A DNA stretch of 50,558 nucleotides from a virus. The notes under the pieces were generated by a model. The model saw nothing but the letters and a program-made list of their open reading frames with translations. It had not been told where the DNA came from and ran no database searches. Where the stretch lies: positions 1 through 50,558 of IMG/VR virus record IMGVR_UViG_3300037360_000100; one strand, written 5' to 3'. Positions within the stretch are counted from its first letter, which is position 1; every line of letters begins with the position of its first letter. Positions 25,135 to 32,165 of this stretch are shown in pieces. The position numbers and the translations under genes are program-made.

Positions 25135-25211
25135 TGGAATAACCTCAGCACGATCCAGAGTGCTAGGCCTTGGCATACCATGTAGGTGACGAAGTTGATC
25201 AGAATTGACAT
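25131..25211 (-). CDS. 26-residue membrane micropeptide
   Basis: MSILINFVTYMVCQGLALW then IVLRLFQ: one membrane-spanning segment and little else. The ATG overlaps the TAA of the upstream gene (TAATG) and its TGA overlaps the next ATG. GGAGG lies 10 bases upstream of the ATG, inside the end of the preceding gene. Single-helix peptides in such cassettes can be holin or pinholin-like; that role is only a guess here. Confidence 0.55.
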   Translation of the reverse strand: MSILINFVTYMVCQGLALWIVLRLFQ

Positions 25212-25351
25212 TAAGCTGCCCTCCGAATAAATACGCTATAGACCAGTGCGGTATTGTACTGCTTGCGGGCGTAGGTGAGGGCGTTGCTGAAGTTGGCGAA
25301 CAGCTGTTCGTTTTGTAGTCCGGTGGTTGTGGTGATTGTTACCTTGAACAT
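25211..25351 (-). CDS. Unknown protein, 46 aa
   Basis: MFKVTITTTTGLQNEQLFAN, then FSNALTYARKQYNTALVYSV. It has GGAAAG upstream of the ATG. A small alpha/beta protein; first of three coupled tiny genes. No family recognised. Confidence 0.55.
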   Translation of the reverse strand: MFKVTITTTTGLQNEQLFANFSNALTYARKQYNTALVYSVFIRRAA

Positions 25352-25392
25352 AGTAGTTCTTTCCTTGCACGAAGCGTGCGCGTCTAGAAGCT

Positions 25393-25563
25393 TCAGCGGC
25401 TTAGTTCCGTCAAAGATACATAGATCTGCTGAGCCTGCTCGGCCAGTGTCAAAGCTGTTGGTTTACACACATTCACCTGACGCACCCCGAAGCGCAAACG
25501 CTTGACTAAGGCGACGATTAAAAGGGCTTGGACTACTACTGTGATTGTGAGTGCGATCAGCAT
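25393..25563 (-). CDS. Single-pass membrane protein, 56 aa
   Basis: The ATG at 25563 has GGAG six bases upstream, better than the upstream start. One membrane helix at residues 2-20 (LIALTITVVVQALLIVALV) is followed by a short basic turn (KRLRF) and a soluble helix ending in LAEQAQQIYVSLTELSR, an N-out or N-in topology like an inner spanin or small holin. Together with the 26-residue peptide it forms the best lysis-cassette candidate in the terminase-portal interval (inference). Confidence 0.6.
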   Translation of the reverse strand: MLIALTITVVVQALLIVALVKRLRFGVRQVNVCKPTALTLAEQAQQIYVSLTELSR

Positions 25564-25637
25564 ACTTGCTCCTGTGACACTTGGATCATACCATTTCAAG
25601 AAAGGCCGCTAAAACCCTATGACAGGCCTTGCAGCCA

Positions 25638-26009
25638 CTACGCAGAAAAGTCACGGTCGAGAACAATTGACCCAAAGTACCGTGAGGCTATCAATGCTAT
25701 GAGGTCCATTTCTGCCTGGTACTTCTGCGCCAGTGTCTCAAGATCGCAAATAGATAAGCCGAACGGGTTTTCGGCCTTGGTTCCTTCTGCCTTGGCTTTG
25801 AGCTCGTTGTATTCGAGTTGCTGGCGCTCGGCTCTCATCTGCTTTGCACGATTACTCGAGTGACTATAAGCGCTTTTGAGTGTGTCATGCTTACGCAAAA
25901 GATAACAGTAATCGTCAAGGCCGGTTTCCAAAATCGTTGCGCGCCTATATGTGAGCTGGGCTTCAAGCCAGTCTGTGTTTGATGCTGTTAGCTTCACTTC
26001 AATTTGCAT
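25638..26009 (-). CDS. Coiled-coil protein, 123 aa
   Basis: AGGAT precedes the ATG. Residues 40-80 are strongly helical and charged (RAKQMRAERQQLEYNELKAK). Unknown family. It follows the large terminase gene after 17 bases; a packaging accessory role is conceivable from position only. Confidence 0.65.
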   Translation of the reverse strand: MQIEVKLTASNTDWLEAQLTYRRATILETGLDDYCYLLRKHDTLKSAYSHSSNRAKQMRAERQQLEYNELKAKAEGTKAENPFGLSICDLETLAQKYQAEMDLIALIASRYFGSIVLDRDFSA

Positions 26010-26026
26010 GGTTGTATCCTAGCACG

Positions 26027-27517
26027 TTAACGCCCGTCGAACGGACTCAAGAACCCGGGCTCGACTGGCGGCCCGTTGTCGTGGCGCAGCGTGCTCTGTA
26101 GGTAGGCCCACATCGTGGAACGGTTTTCTGCAAGGTAGGCCAAAGCCTGGGTCGAACTATCGACCTGGTCGTCGTGCTTCGTGCGAGGAAAACCAGTCAT
26201 CTCAGCCAGGTAGCTTGCTACCCAAGGCGCATAAGAATCAGGTGGGAAAAGCACATTACCAGATTTGAACAGATAAGTAATTGAATTTGCTCGGGCTATC
26301 TTGCCTCCAAGCGGGTTTACTTCAATAACGCCCGAGAAGTCCCGCTTAAGCGCTTCAATGACCGCGGCTCCGTTGGCCTTGTCTTCAATTAGTTTCTCAC
26401 GCACTTGGGGCCAAGTGCGAAGTAGCTGCTTGCATATATTCACAGTCTCACTGTAACCAGCAAGGCAGGTAACATTCGCCAAGGGACCGTAGAAGTTTAC
26501 CCCGTCTGAACCCCAAATTTGCGCGCTTATATTGTCGCACCCGACCCTGTCCTTGAACGAGCAGTCCACGCTCAAAATGACATTACTCATCTCGGGCAGG
26601 ACGGTCCAGCGCCTAAAGTTGGCGACCTTGAAGATTTCCCCTTCAGGGTTGGCGGGTTCCTGCTGCAACTGCGCGCTTGCGTAGATGCCTAGAGCGTTCT
26701 CGAGGGCTTGGACGCGCTCTTCTGTGTAGACTTCGGGCCAGAGCAGCTGCCCGTCAATCGTGCGTGGGTCGCCTCCCACAGGCGTGATGCATGGCTTGGC
26801 CGCGTTGTAACGCATGGGGAGGCGCAAGACGACGGGGTTGTCTGTAGTCTGGAGATACCCAATTAAATCATCCTCGTGGAGCCTCTGCATCACACCTAAA
26901 TAACGTGGCTGTTCCCCCGGAATGTTTCTAGTGGACATTGTTCCCCGCCACCATACAGTGTTGACATAATCTAGCTCTGTCTTGGTGGTCGAGGCGTTCC
27001 CCATGGCCTCGCTTGGCTTCAAAGGGTCGTCAAAGATACGTATGTGTGCGTGTTTGCCTGTGCCTCGGCCGTGAACAGTAGAGAAGTAACGAAATCCCCC
27101 TGCTGTGTTCGAAAAGAACTCGAGTGCGGGCTTCTTTGACACAAGCTTAACCGAGGGCCAAAGCGCTTGGTACCAGTCCGACTGAAGAATTTGCAGAACC
27201 CTGCCCGCGTCGCGGTTGCCGTTGGACTCATCAAAAGACCCGTTCATCATGCAATAAGCGGGGTTTATAGTCCAAGCCCAGGCCGCGGACATGGTCGAGC
27301 AAAGCACCGATTTTCCAGTTCCAGGCGGCACATTGACCAGCATCTTCGGACATGCACCAAAAAAGGCCGCTTCTATGTGCTTACATACCTCGAGAATATG
27401 CCAGTTATACTGAAATTTCTGACCGGGAAATAGTATGTGCCAGGCTCTAATGGTAAAGGCCATAAGACCGAATCGCCTTATGTACTCACGTTCTGCGGCC
27501 ACACTTGAGGTTCTCAC
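26027..27517 (-). CDS. terL: Terminase large subunit
   Basis: 496 residues from the GTG at 27517, chosen because GGAGG lies nine bases upstream and the GTGA overlaps the preceding stop. ATPase: Walker A VNVPPGTGKS, Walker B IRIFDDP, coupling motif around LGVMQRLHEDD. Nuclease (RNase H-like): SVDCSFK, EDKANGAAV and HDDQVDSS with the acidic residues in place. It cuts and pumps DNA into the prohead. Small terminase lies upstream beyond the three hexapeptide-repeat genes. Confidence 0.92.
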   Translation of the reverse strand: MRTSSVAAEREYIRRFGLMAFTIRAWHILFPGQKFQYNWHILEVCKHIEAAFFGACPKMLVNVPPGTGKSVLCSTMSAAWAWTINPAYCMMNGSFDESNGNRDAGRVLQILQSDWYQALWPSVKLVSKKPALEFFSNTAGGFRYFSTVHGRGTGKHAHIRIFDDPLKPSEAMGNASTTKTELDYVNTVWWRGTMSTRNIPGEQPRYLGVMQRLHEDDLIGYLQTTDNPVVLRLPMRYNAAKPCITPVGGDPRTIDGQLLWPEVYTEERVQALENALGIYASAQLQQEPANPEGEIFKVANFRRWTVLPEMSNVILSVDCSFKDRVGCDNISAQIWGSDGVNFYGPLANVTCLAGYSETVNICKQLLRTWPQVREKLIEDKANGAAVIEALKRDFSGVIEVNPLGGKIARANSITYLFKSGNVLFPPDSYAPWVASYLAEMTGFPRTKHDDQVDSSTQALAYLAENRSTMWAYLQSTLRHDNGPPVEPGFLSPFDGR

Positions 27518-27783
27518 TCTAGCACACCTCCGCACGCCACGAAAATCGCGTTAGAGAGCATGCACCGCCCGTCGGGCCAAGCGAGCACGTGACCATCAGT
27601 GCCCCAAGGCAGCAACCCAGAAGGCCAAGCGCGCAGGCCTGTGGCGCCTGGCTCATGCGCTTCCTGCACTGTGCATAGGCGAGGCACCAGGTTGGCTGCT
27701 TCGCACTGGGCCGCAAACTCGGGTGGGGTCAAGATAAAGAAACCGTGGTCAGATTCAATCAAGGGAATTCTACTTTCTGTCAT
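27514..27783 (-). CDS. Unknown protein before large terminase, 89 aa
   Basis: Its TGA overlaps the GTG of terL. The end (GTDGHVLAWPDGRCMLSNAI) is well formed, and the N-terminus (MTESRIPLIE) overlaps the end of the third hexapeptide-repeat gene in another frame. A fragment of this N-terminus is duplicated after the second repeat gene (28370-28410), showing where the tandem duplication broke. No family recognised; start uncertain because no Shine-Dalgarno is seen. Confidence 0.6.
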   Translation of the reverse strand: MTESRIPLIESDHGFFILTPPEFAAQCEAANLVPRLCTVQEAHEPGATGLRAWPSGLLPWGTDGHVLAWPDGRCMLSNAIFVACGGVLE

Positions 27784-28336
27784 AGACCCGGGCGTTGTCA
27801 CAGACCCAGGCGTTGTCACAGACCCGGGCGTTGTCACAGACCCAGGCGTTGTCACAGACCCAGGCGTTGTCATAGACCTGGGCGTTGTCACAGACCTGGG
27901 CGTTGTCACAGACCTGGGCGTTGTCATAGACCCGGGCGTTGCCACAGACCCGGGCGTTGTCACAGACCTGGGCGTTGTCACAGACCTGGGCGTTGTCATA
28001 GACCCGGGCGTTGCCACAGACCCGGGCGTTGTCACAGACCCGGGCGTTGTCACAGACCTGGGCGTTGTCGCAGACCCGGGCTCTGCCACAGACCTGGGCG
28101 ATGCCATAGACCTGGGCGTTGCCACAGACCCGGGCGTTGTCACAGACCCGGGCGTTGCCACAGACCTTGGCGCCGCCATAGACCTGGGCGTTGCCACAGA
28201 CCTTGGCGATGCCATAGACAACAGCTTCTGGCCCTACATAGGCACTTTCTTGTATTTCTGCCGTGTCTGCAACCCAGCCTTCTCCGTTTATGTGCCTGTG
28301 CGCGTCAACTAACCCAAATCCGAAATCAAACTTCAT
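27770..28336 (-). CDS. Hexapeptide-repeat beta-helix protein, copy 3 (truncated form)
   Basis: 188 residues from the ATG at 28336 (AAAGG upstream). N-terminal cap FGFGLVDAHRHINGEGWVAD, ADTAEIQESAYVGPEAVVY, then 24 hexapeptides of the form (N/I/S/R/G)-A-(Q/R/K/W)-V-(C/Y)-(G/D), ending at DRK. This is the left-handed beta-helix pattern of hexapeptide transferases and of phage proteins with NAxVxG repeats. It lacks the C-terminal domain of copy 1. It contains about one Cys per two to three turns. Confidence 0.75.
   Translation of the reverse strand: MKFDFGFGLVDAHRHINGEGWVADTAEIQESAYVGPEAVVYGIAKVCGNAQVYGGAKVCGNARVCDNARVCGNAQVYGIAQVCGRARVCDNAQVCDNARVCDNARVCGNARVYDNAQVCDNAQVCDNARVCGNARVYDNAQVCDNAQVCDNAQVYDNAWVCDNAWVCDNARVCDNAWVCDNARVYDRK
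27781..28216. repeat. 18-bp coding repeat array 3 (24 units)
   Basis: 24 head-to-tail 18-base units encoding the hexapeptides of copy 3. Units differ at a few fixed positions only. Because 18 is a multiple of three and units lack stops, all minus frames stay open here. Confidence 0.9.
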
Positions 28337-28396
28337 TTTGCTGCCTTTCGTTGGTGCCTGTAGTTGCATATACTACACCATTCAATTAAGGGAATT

Positions 28397-28963
28397 CTAC
28401 TTTCTGTCACAGACCCGGGCGTTGCCACAGACCTTGGCGATGCCACAGACCTTGGCGTTGACACAGACCTTGGCGATGCCATAGACCTGGGCGTTGCCAC
28501 AGACCTGGGCGTTGTCATAGACCCGGGCGATGCCATAGACCTGGGCGCTGCCACAGACCTTGGCGATGCCATAGACCTGGGCGTTGCCACAGACCTGGGC
28601 GCTGCCATAGACCTGGGCGGTGTCATAGACCCGGGCGTTGCCACAGACCTGGGCGTTGTCATAGACCCGGGCGTTGTCACAGACCCAGGCGCTGCCATAG
28701 ACCTGGGCGGTGTCATAGACCTTGGCGATGCCATAGACCCGGGCGTTGTCACAGACCCGGGCGTTGTCACAGACCTGGGCGTTGCCACAGACCTGGGCGT
28801 TGCCACAGACCTGGGCGTTGTCATAGACCCGGGCTCTGCCATAGACAACAGCTTCTGGCCCTACATAGGCACTTTCTTGTATTTCTGCCGTGTCTGCAAC
28901 CCAGCCTTCTCCGTTTGAGTGCCTGTGCGCGTCAACTAAACCGAATCCGAAATCAAACTTCAT
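28397..28963 (-). CDS. Hexapeptide-repeat beta-helix protein, copy 2 (truncated form)
   Basis: 188 residues, the same N-terminal cap (one change, HRHSNGEG) and 24 hexapeptides ending CDRK. The downstream bases repeat the start of the 89-residue gene and then jump to a copy of the 3' end of the small terminase gene, so this copy arose by tandem duplication. It has no C-terminal domain. Repeat composition differs from copy 3 (more I-A-K, S-A-Q and T-A-Q turns). Confidence 0.75.
   Translation of the reverse strand: MKFDFGFGLVDAHRHSNGEGWVADTAEIQESAYVGPEAVVYGRARVYDNAQVCGNAQVCGNAQVCDNARVCDNARVYGIAKVYDTAQVYGSAWVCDNARVYDNAQVCGNARVYDTAQVYGSAQVCGNAQVYGIAKVCGSAQVYGIARVYDNAQVCGNAQVYGIAKVCVNAKVCGIAKVCGNARVCDRK
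28409..28845. repeat. 18-bp coding repeat array 2 (24 units)
   Basis: 24 units coding the beta-helix of copy 2, same period and same variable positions as arrays 1 and 3 but a different unit order. Confidence 0.9.
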
Positions 28964-29013
28964 TTGTGCTGCCTTTCGTTAATGCCTGTAGTTGCATATA
29001 CTGCACCACTCAA

Positions 29014-29901
29014 TCAAGGGAATGCTACTTTCTGGTGCTGCTCGGCCATGGCCGCTATTAAGGGCATGTACGCGCGAACAGATTCGGATCGACTAAGGTC
29101 CTGTCTTGTACGCCAGCCATGCAGAGTATCTGTAGTACAGCCTATTGTGACCCGATCGTCGCAGATTGTCACAAAGAATTCTAGCCCTGAGATATGTATA
29201 GGAGAAACAGAGGCGATGCCATAGACCTGGGCTCTGCCACAGACCTTGGCGATGCCATAGACCTGGGCGTTGCCACAGACCTGGGCGTTGTCATAGACCC
29301 AGGCGTTGTCACAGACCTGGGCGTTGTCACAGACCTGGGCGTTGTCACAGACCTGGGCTCTGTCATAGACCCAGGCGTTGTCATAGACCCGGGCGTTGCC
29401 ACAGACCTTGGCGTTGTCACAGACCCGGGCGTTGTCACAGACCTGGGCGTTGCCACAGACCTTGGCGTTGCCACAGACCTGGGCTTTGCCACAGACCTTG
29501 GCGATGCCATAGACCTGGGCGTTGCCACAGACCTGGGCGTTGTCATAGACCCGGGCTCTGCCACAGACCTTGGCGTTGTCACAGACCTTGGCGTTGTCAC
29601 AGACCTGGGCGTTGTCACAGACCTGGGCGTTGTCACAGACCTGGGCGCTGCCATAGACCCGGGCGTTGCCACAGACCCGGGCGTTGTCACAGACCCAGGC
29701 GTTGTCACAGACCTGGGCGTTGTCACAGACCTGGGCGCTGCCATAGACCCGGGCGTTGCCACAGACCTGGGCGATGCCATAGACAACAGCTTCTGGCCCT
29801 ACATAGGCACTTTCTTGTATTTCTGCCGTGTCTGCAACCCAGCCTTCTCCGTTTATGTGCCTGTGCGCGTCAACTAACCCAAATCCGAAATCAAACTTCA
29901 T
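29014..29901 (-). CDS. Hexapeptide-repeat beta-helix protein, copy 1 (full-length form)
   Basis: 295 residues. The ATG overlaps the end of the small terminase gene. N-terminal cap as in the other copies, 31 hexapeptides, then a C-terminal domain of about 70 residues (SPIHISGLEFFVTICDDRVT, then IGCTTDTLHGWRTRQ). Similar end domains occur on other phage NAxVxG-repeat proteins, so this copy is probably the ancestor. The function of the family in phages is unknown; a structural beta-helix or sugar-related role is possible. Confidence 0.75.
   Translation of the reverse strand: MKFDFGFGLVDAHRHINGEGWVADTAEIQESAYVGPEAVVYGIAQVCGNARVYGSAQVCDNAQVCDNAWVCDNARVCGNARVYGSAQVCDNAQVCDNAQVCDNAKVCDNAKVCGRARVYDNAQVCGNAQVYGIAKVCGKAQVCGNAKVCGNAQVCDNARVCDNAKVCGNARVYDNAWVYDRAQVCDNAQVCDNAQVCDNAWVYDNAQVCGNAQVYGIAKVCGRAQVYGIASVSPIHISGLEFFVTICDDRVTIGCTTDTLHGWRTRQDLSRSESVRAYMPLIAAMAEQHQKVAFP
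29218..29785. repeat. 18-bp coding repeat array 1 (31 units)
   Basis: 31 units of 18 bases coding the beta-helix of copy 1. Confidence 0.9.
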
Positions 29902-30520
29902 TTTTGCTGCCTTTCGTTAGTGCTTGTAGTTGCATATACTGCACCAATTGCTCGTCCGTGAGGAGCGAAAAGTCCTCCGCGGACCCGTCGCGCACAGAGA
30001 CGTTCTCAGTGCTAAGGCCATGCAGAAGGCGTGCCAACATGGCCACGTCCTTCACGATCGCAACCGTGTCCTTGACTGTCGCGCTTGGGTGCTCCGCGCT
30101 TTGGCTTGCGTGTAGATGCTTGCTCATCTCGTTCAGGCCCCACTGCAACGCCAGCTGAACGCATTGGGCCGAGACCTTCTGCAGAACCGCGGGGGCGACC
30201 AGTTCCAGGTCCGCGCCCATTGCCTTGGTTGCGACCTTACGCGTTTCCCAGCCCCTGCGCTGGGCCAGTGGGTGAATGGGGCACTTGGTGTCAGCTAGAA
30301 GCCAAGCCTGGAACGCGGCGTACTCTTGGGCGGTCTCACGTGGCTGGGGGCTCCAAGGTTGTGCCTGGCCGTTTGCGTTTAAGGCTGCCGGGTCAAAGTC
30401 CGCCAGCAGAACCTCGGCCTCAGTTGGCTCTGGCTCAGGTCGGAGGGCCGTCACTTCAGCTTCGGCGACCGCCGGGTCGGGTAGGGGCAGGGCGCGGCGC
30501 CAGCGTCTCAACAGGGGCAT
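29891..30520 (-). CDS. Probable terminase small subunit
   Basis: 209 residues. ETAQEYAAFQAWLLAD, then RRGWETRKVATKAMG and a helical C-terminal half ending LTDEQLVQYMQLQALTKG match the general plan of small terminases (an ETxxAYxAF start, a DNA-binding middle, and LTDEEL-type end). It lies upstream of terL, although three repeat genes intervene. The promoter sits five bases before the ATG, so the mRNA would be leaderless. Confidence 0.65.
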   Translation of the reverse strand: MPLLRRWRRALPLPDPAVAEAEVTALRPEPEPTEAEVLLADFDPAALNANGQAQPWSPQPRETAQEYAAFQAWLLADTKCPIHPLAQRRGWETRKVATKAMGADLELVAPAVLQKVSAQCVQLALQWGLNEMSKHLHASQSAEHPSATVKDTVAIVKDVAMLARLLHGLSTENVSVRDGSAEDFSLLTDEQLVQYMQLQALTKGSKNEV

Positions 30521-30525
30521 GAGGT

Positions 30526-30554
30526 AGTGTGGCCGGGATTTCGTGGCAGGTCAA
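30526..30554 (-). promoter_or_regulatory. Promoter of the small terminase / late operon (copy A)
   Basis: TTGACC, 17 bases, CACACT, then five bases to the ATG at 30520. Same form as the copy at 30805-30833 and as the early promoters. Confidence 0.65.
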
Positions 30555-30799
30555 GAACCGCGGGGGGCGACCTTACGCGTTTCCCAGCCCCTGCGCTGGG
30601 CCAGTGGGTGAATGGGGCACTTGGTGTCAGCTAGAAGCCAAGCCTGGAACGCGGCGTACTCTTGGGCGGTCTCACCTGGCTGGGGGCTCCAAGGTTGTGC
30701 CTGGCCGTTTGCGTTCAGAACCTCGGCCTCAGTTGGCTCTGGCTCAGGTCGGAGGGCCGTCACTTCAGCTTCGGCGACAGCCGGTTCGGGTAGGGGCAT
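30551..30799 (-). pseudogene. Truncated duplicate of small terminase N-terminus
   Basis: An 82-codon frame that repeats the N-terminal third of the small terminase (AEAEVTALRPEPEPTEAEV through RRGWETRKVA) with small deletions and then ends at PRGS. The duplicated unit includes the promoter. Its left join uses AGAACCGCGGGGG, which also occurs inside the intact gene at about 30183-30196. It may be transcribed and translated as a decoy or leader, but is most simply a broken copy. Confidence 0.75.
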
Positions 30800-30804
30800 G
30801 AGGT

Positions 30805-30833
30805 AGTGTGGCAGGGATTTCGGGGCAGGTCAA
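30805..30833 (-). promoter_or_regulatory. Promoter of the late operon (copy B)
   Basis: TTGACC, 17 bases, CACACT, five bases before the ATG of the truncated terminase copy. Tandem duplicate of the promoter at 30526-30554. Confidence 0.65.
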
Positions 30834-30868
30834 GAACTATATAGTGCATTGGTGTCCTGGTTAACTGA

Positions 30869-31033
30869 ACTATAGCACTATAGTAGTTCCGATCAGAATT
30901 CTGAAAGTGCGGGGGAAAGTGAACTTGAGTATGTATGTATGTAGTATCGTTAATGCACTATATACATACATACACAAGTTCACTTTCCTTAATATTTCCA
31001 AGATCTTGATCGGAACTACTATAGTGCTATAGT
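30869..31033. repeat. Nested inverted repeat between late and early halves
   Basis: Outer arms 30869-30895 and 31007-31033 are 27-bp perfect complements. Inner arms 30914-30940 and 30962-30988 match at 26 of 27 positions (with TATG/CATA runs). The 21-base centre is 30941-30961. The motif CTATAGTGC (or its complement) recurs at 30837, 30870, 31020, 31027 and 31115. Candidate replication origin, operator or packaging-linked site. Confidence 0.9.
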
Positions 31034-31087
31034 GCAGTCCCGAAATCGTTGCGTATTTTGGGTCCTCGCATTTTCGCCCTCAGGCCC

Positions 31088-31117
31088 TTGACCAGACGAC
31101 ACCAGTAGTGCTACTAT
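31088..31117 (+). promoter_or_regulatory. Promoter of the early rightward block
   Basis: TTGACC, 18 bases, TACTAT, then five bases to the ATG of the HTH gene. No ribosome binding site is seen, so the message is probably leaderless. The -10 overlaps a CTATAGTGC motif shared with the palindrome. Confidence 0.6.
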
Positions 31118-31122
31118 AGTGC

Positions 31123-31950
31123 ATGCAGAGCGCCGAAACTAAATGGTATTCAAGCCAGCTAACCGAGCCCGCGAAATTCAAAGTCGAGTACGACTCCTGG
31201 TGCCGGCGCTTGCGCCCGCCCCCAAGTGGTGACCTTATCGCGGATGTGCAAGAGACCAACCGATCGCTTAGCTGGACTTACACAGCAGAGATGTACGCCC
31301 ATACCGGCTACATGCTCGCCAGGCACTGGGGTGTGTTCAAGGCCGCGGAAGAATACCCGCTTTGGCTTCATGCGAACGACATACCGACCATGCAGGCGGC
31401 CCGAGACCGTGACCCCGACCTAGGCTCCTACCTCAGGGACCGGGCTCGCATCTGGTCCAGCAGCTACGTAGCGGCTGACTTGAGCGTTGACGTTTGGGCC
31501 GCGCGTGTGTGCTTGGACCTGTACGGAATACGGACGCCGCTGGACGCCTACCGCCCGCGCTCGCGCCCTCGGGGGGAAATCGGCTACGTGCACGACCCAG
31601 TGCGCATAAAGGCCCTCTTAGACCAAGGCCTCACCATGCGAGAGATCGCAACCGAACTGGCTGTTTCCGAGCGTTTTTTGCGCGAGAACTGGAAAAATCT
31701 AGGCATCACCCCCACCTTTGGCAAAGCCATGAACGCACCAACAGCGAACCACGCCGAATGGCTGGACGCCTTGCGCGGCGGTGTTACGCGCGGGCCAGGC
31801 CCTCGGCAGTTGGTTATCTCGGTTGGCGAGGCCGCCCAGGTCTGGAGTGTGTCCTACAACGCGGCCAAGAAACGACTGTTTTTGCTTGGCTGGGAGCCCT
31901 ACACCAGTGTTCAAACCGTTCTGACCGATCGCTTGGGAGATCAGCCATGA
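31123..31950 (+). CDS. HTH-containing early protein, 275 aa
   Basis: First rightward gene beside the palindrome. The segment IKALLDQGLTMREIATELAV followed by SERFLRENWKNLG (about residues 162-195) is a helix-turn-helix. A second possible DNA-binding stretch is ISVGEAAQVWSVSYNAAKKR near 230-250. The N-terminal 140 residues, helical and Trp/Tyr-rich, are not recognised. Position and HTH suggest a regulator or origin-binding protein acting on the adjacent inverted repeats (inference). Confidence 0.75.
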   Translation: MQSAETKWYSSQLTEPAKFKVEYDSWCRRLRPPPSGDLIADVQETNRSLSWTYTAEMYAHTGYMLARHWGVFKAAEEYPLWLHANDIPTMQAARDRDPDLGSYLRDRARIWSSSYVAADLSVDVWAARVCLDLYGIRTPLDAYRPRSRPRGEIGYVHDPVRIKALLDQGLTMREIATELAVSERFLRENWKNLGITPTFGKAMNAPTANHAEWLDALRGGVTRGPGPRQLVISVGEAAQVWSVSYNAAKKRLFLLGWEPYTSVQTVLTDRLGDQP

Positions 31951-32165
31951 AACCCCCCAAGCAAACCATCAGGTCTCACAACCGAACAACCACACTTGAC
32001 GCCGCGGAGTACGCAGATCGCCTCGAGTCTTGGGCATCAGTTTCAATGCAGAACCTCTGTCGTGCCTACCGCGGCGCACCGCCCGAAGTTCAGGCTTTGC
32101 TCTTGGCCCGGCCGGTTTTTGTCGCGGCGTTAAGCTGGGACTCGAATCGGCCAGAGCAGCACTGA
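31947..32165 (+). CDS. Unknown protein, 72 aa
   Basis: ATGA overlap with the HTH gene and GGGAGA upstream. MKPPKQTIRSHN, then AAEYADRLESWASVSMQNL, end SNRPEQH. Small helical protein, possibly a partner of the HTH protein. Its last 76 bases overlap the opposite-strand metallopeptidase gene tail to tail. Confidence 0.6.
   Translation: MKPPKQTIRSHNRTTTLDAAEYADRLESWASVSMQNLCRAYRGAPPEVQALLLARPVFVAALSWDSNRPEQH

Larger units (their letters stand above)
28300..29943. repeat. Tandem segmental duplication of [small-terminase 3' end + beta-helix gene]
   Basis: The bases before each beta-helix ATG (encoding MQLQALTKGSK at the small terminase end) recur before copies 2 and 3. The joins lie next to TTGATTGA, close to the TTGGTGCAG of the terminase gene, suggesting short-homology recombination. 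Confidence 0.8.

Noticed and set aside
27514-28848. Long frames made of (S/T)PRSV or (D)PGVVTDLGV repeats overlapping the beta-helix genes
   Set aside because: They are the same 18-base units read in other frames. Only the NAxVxG frame has a conserved N-terminal cap and a ribosome binding site; the tail of one (27514-27783) was kept as a gene.
27781-29785. Repeat arrays as a possible CRISPR
   Set aside because: Units are contiguous 18-mers without unique spacers and encode a protein repeat.
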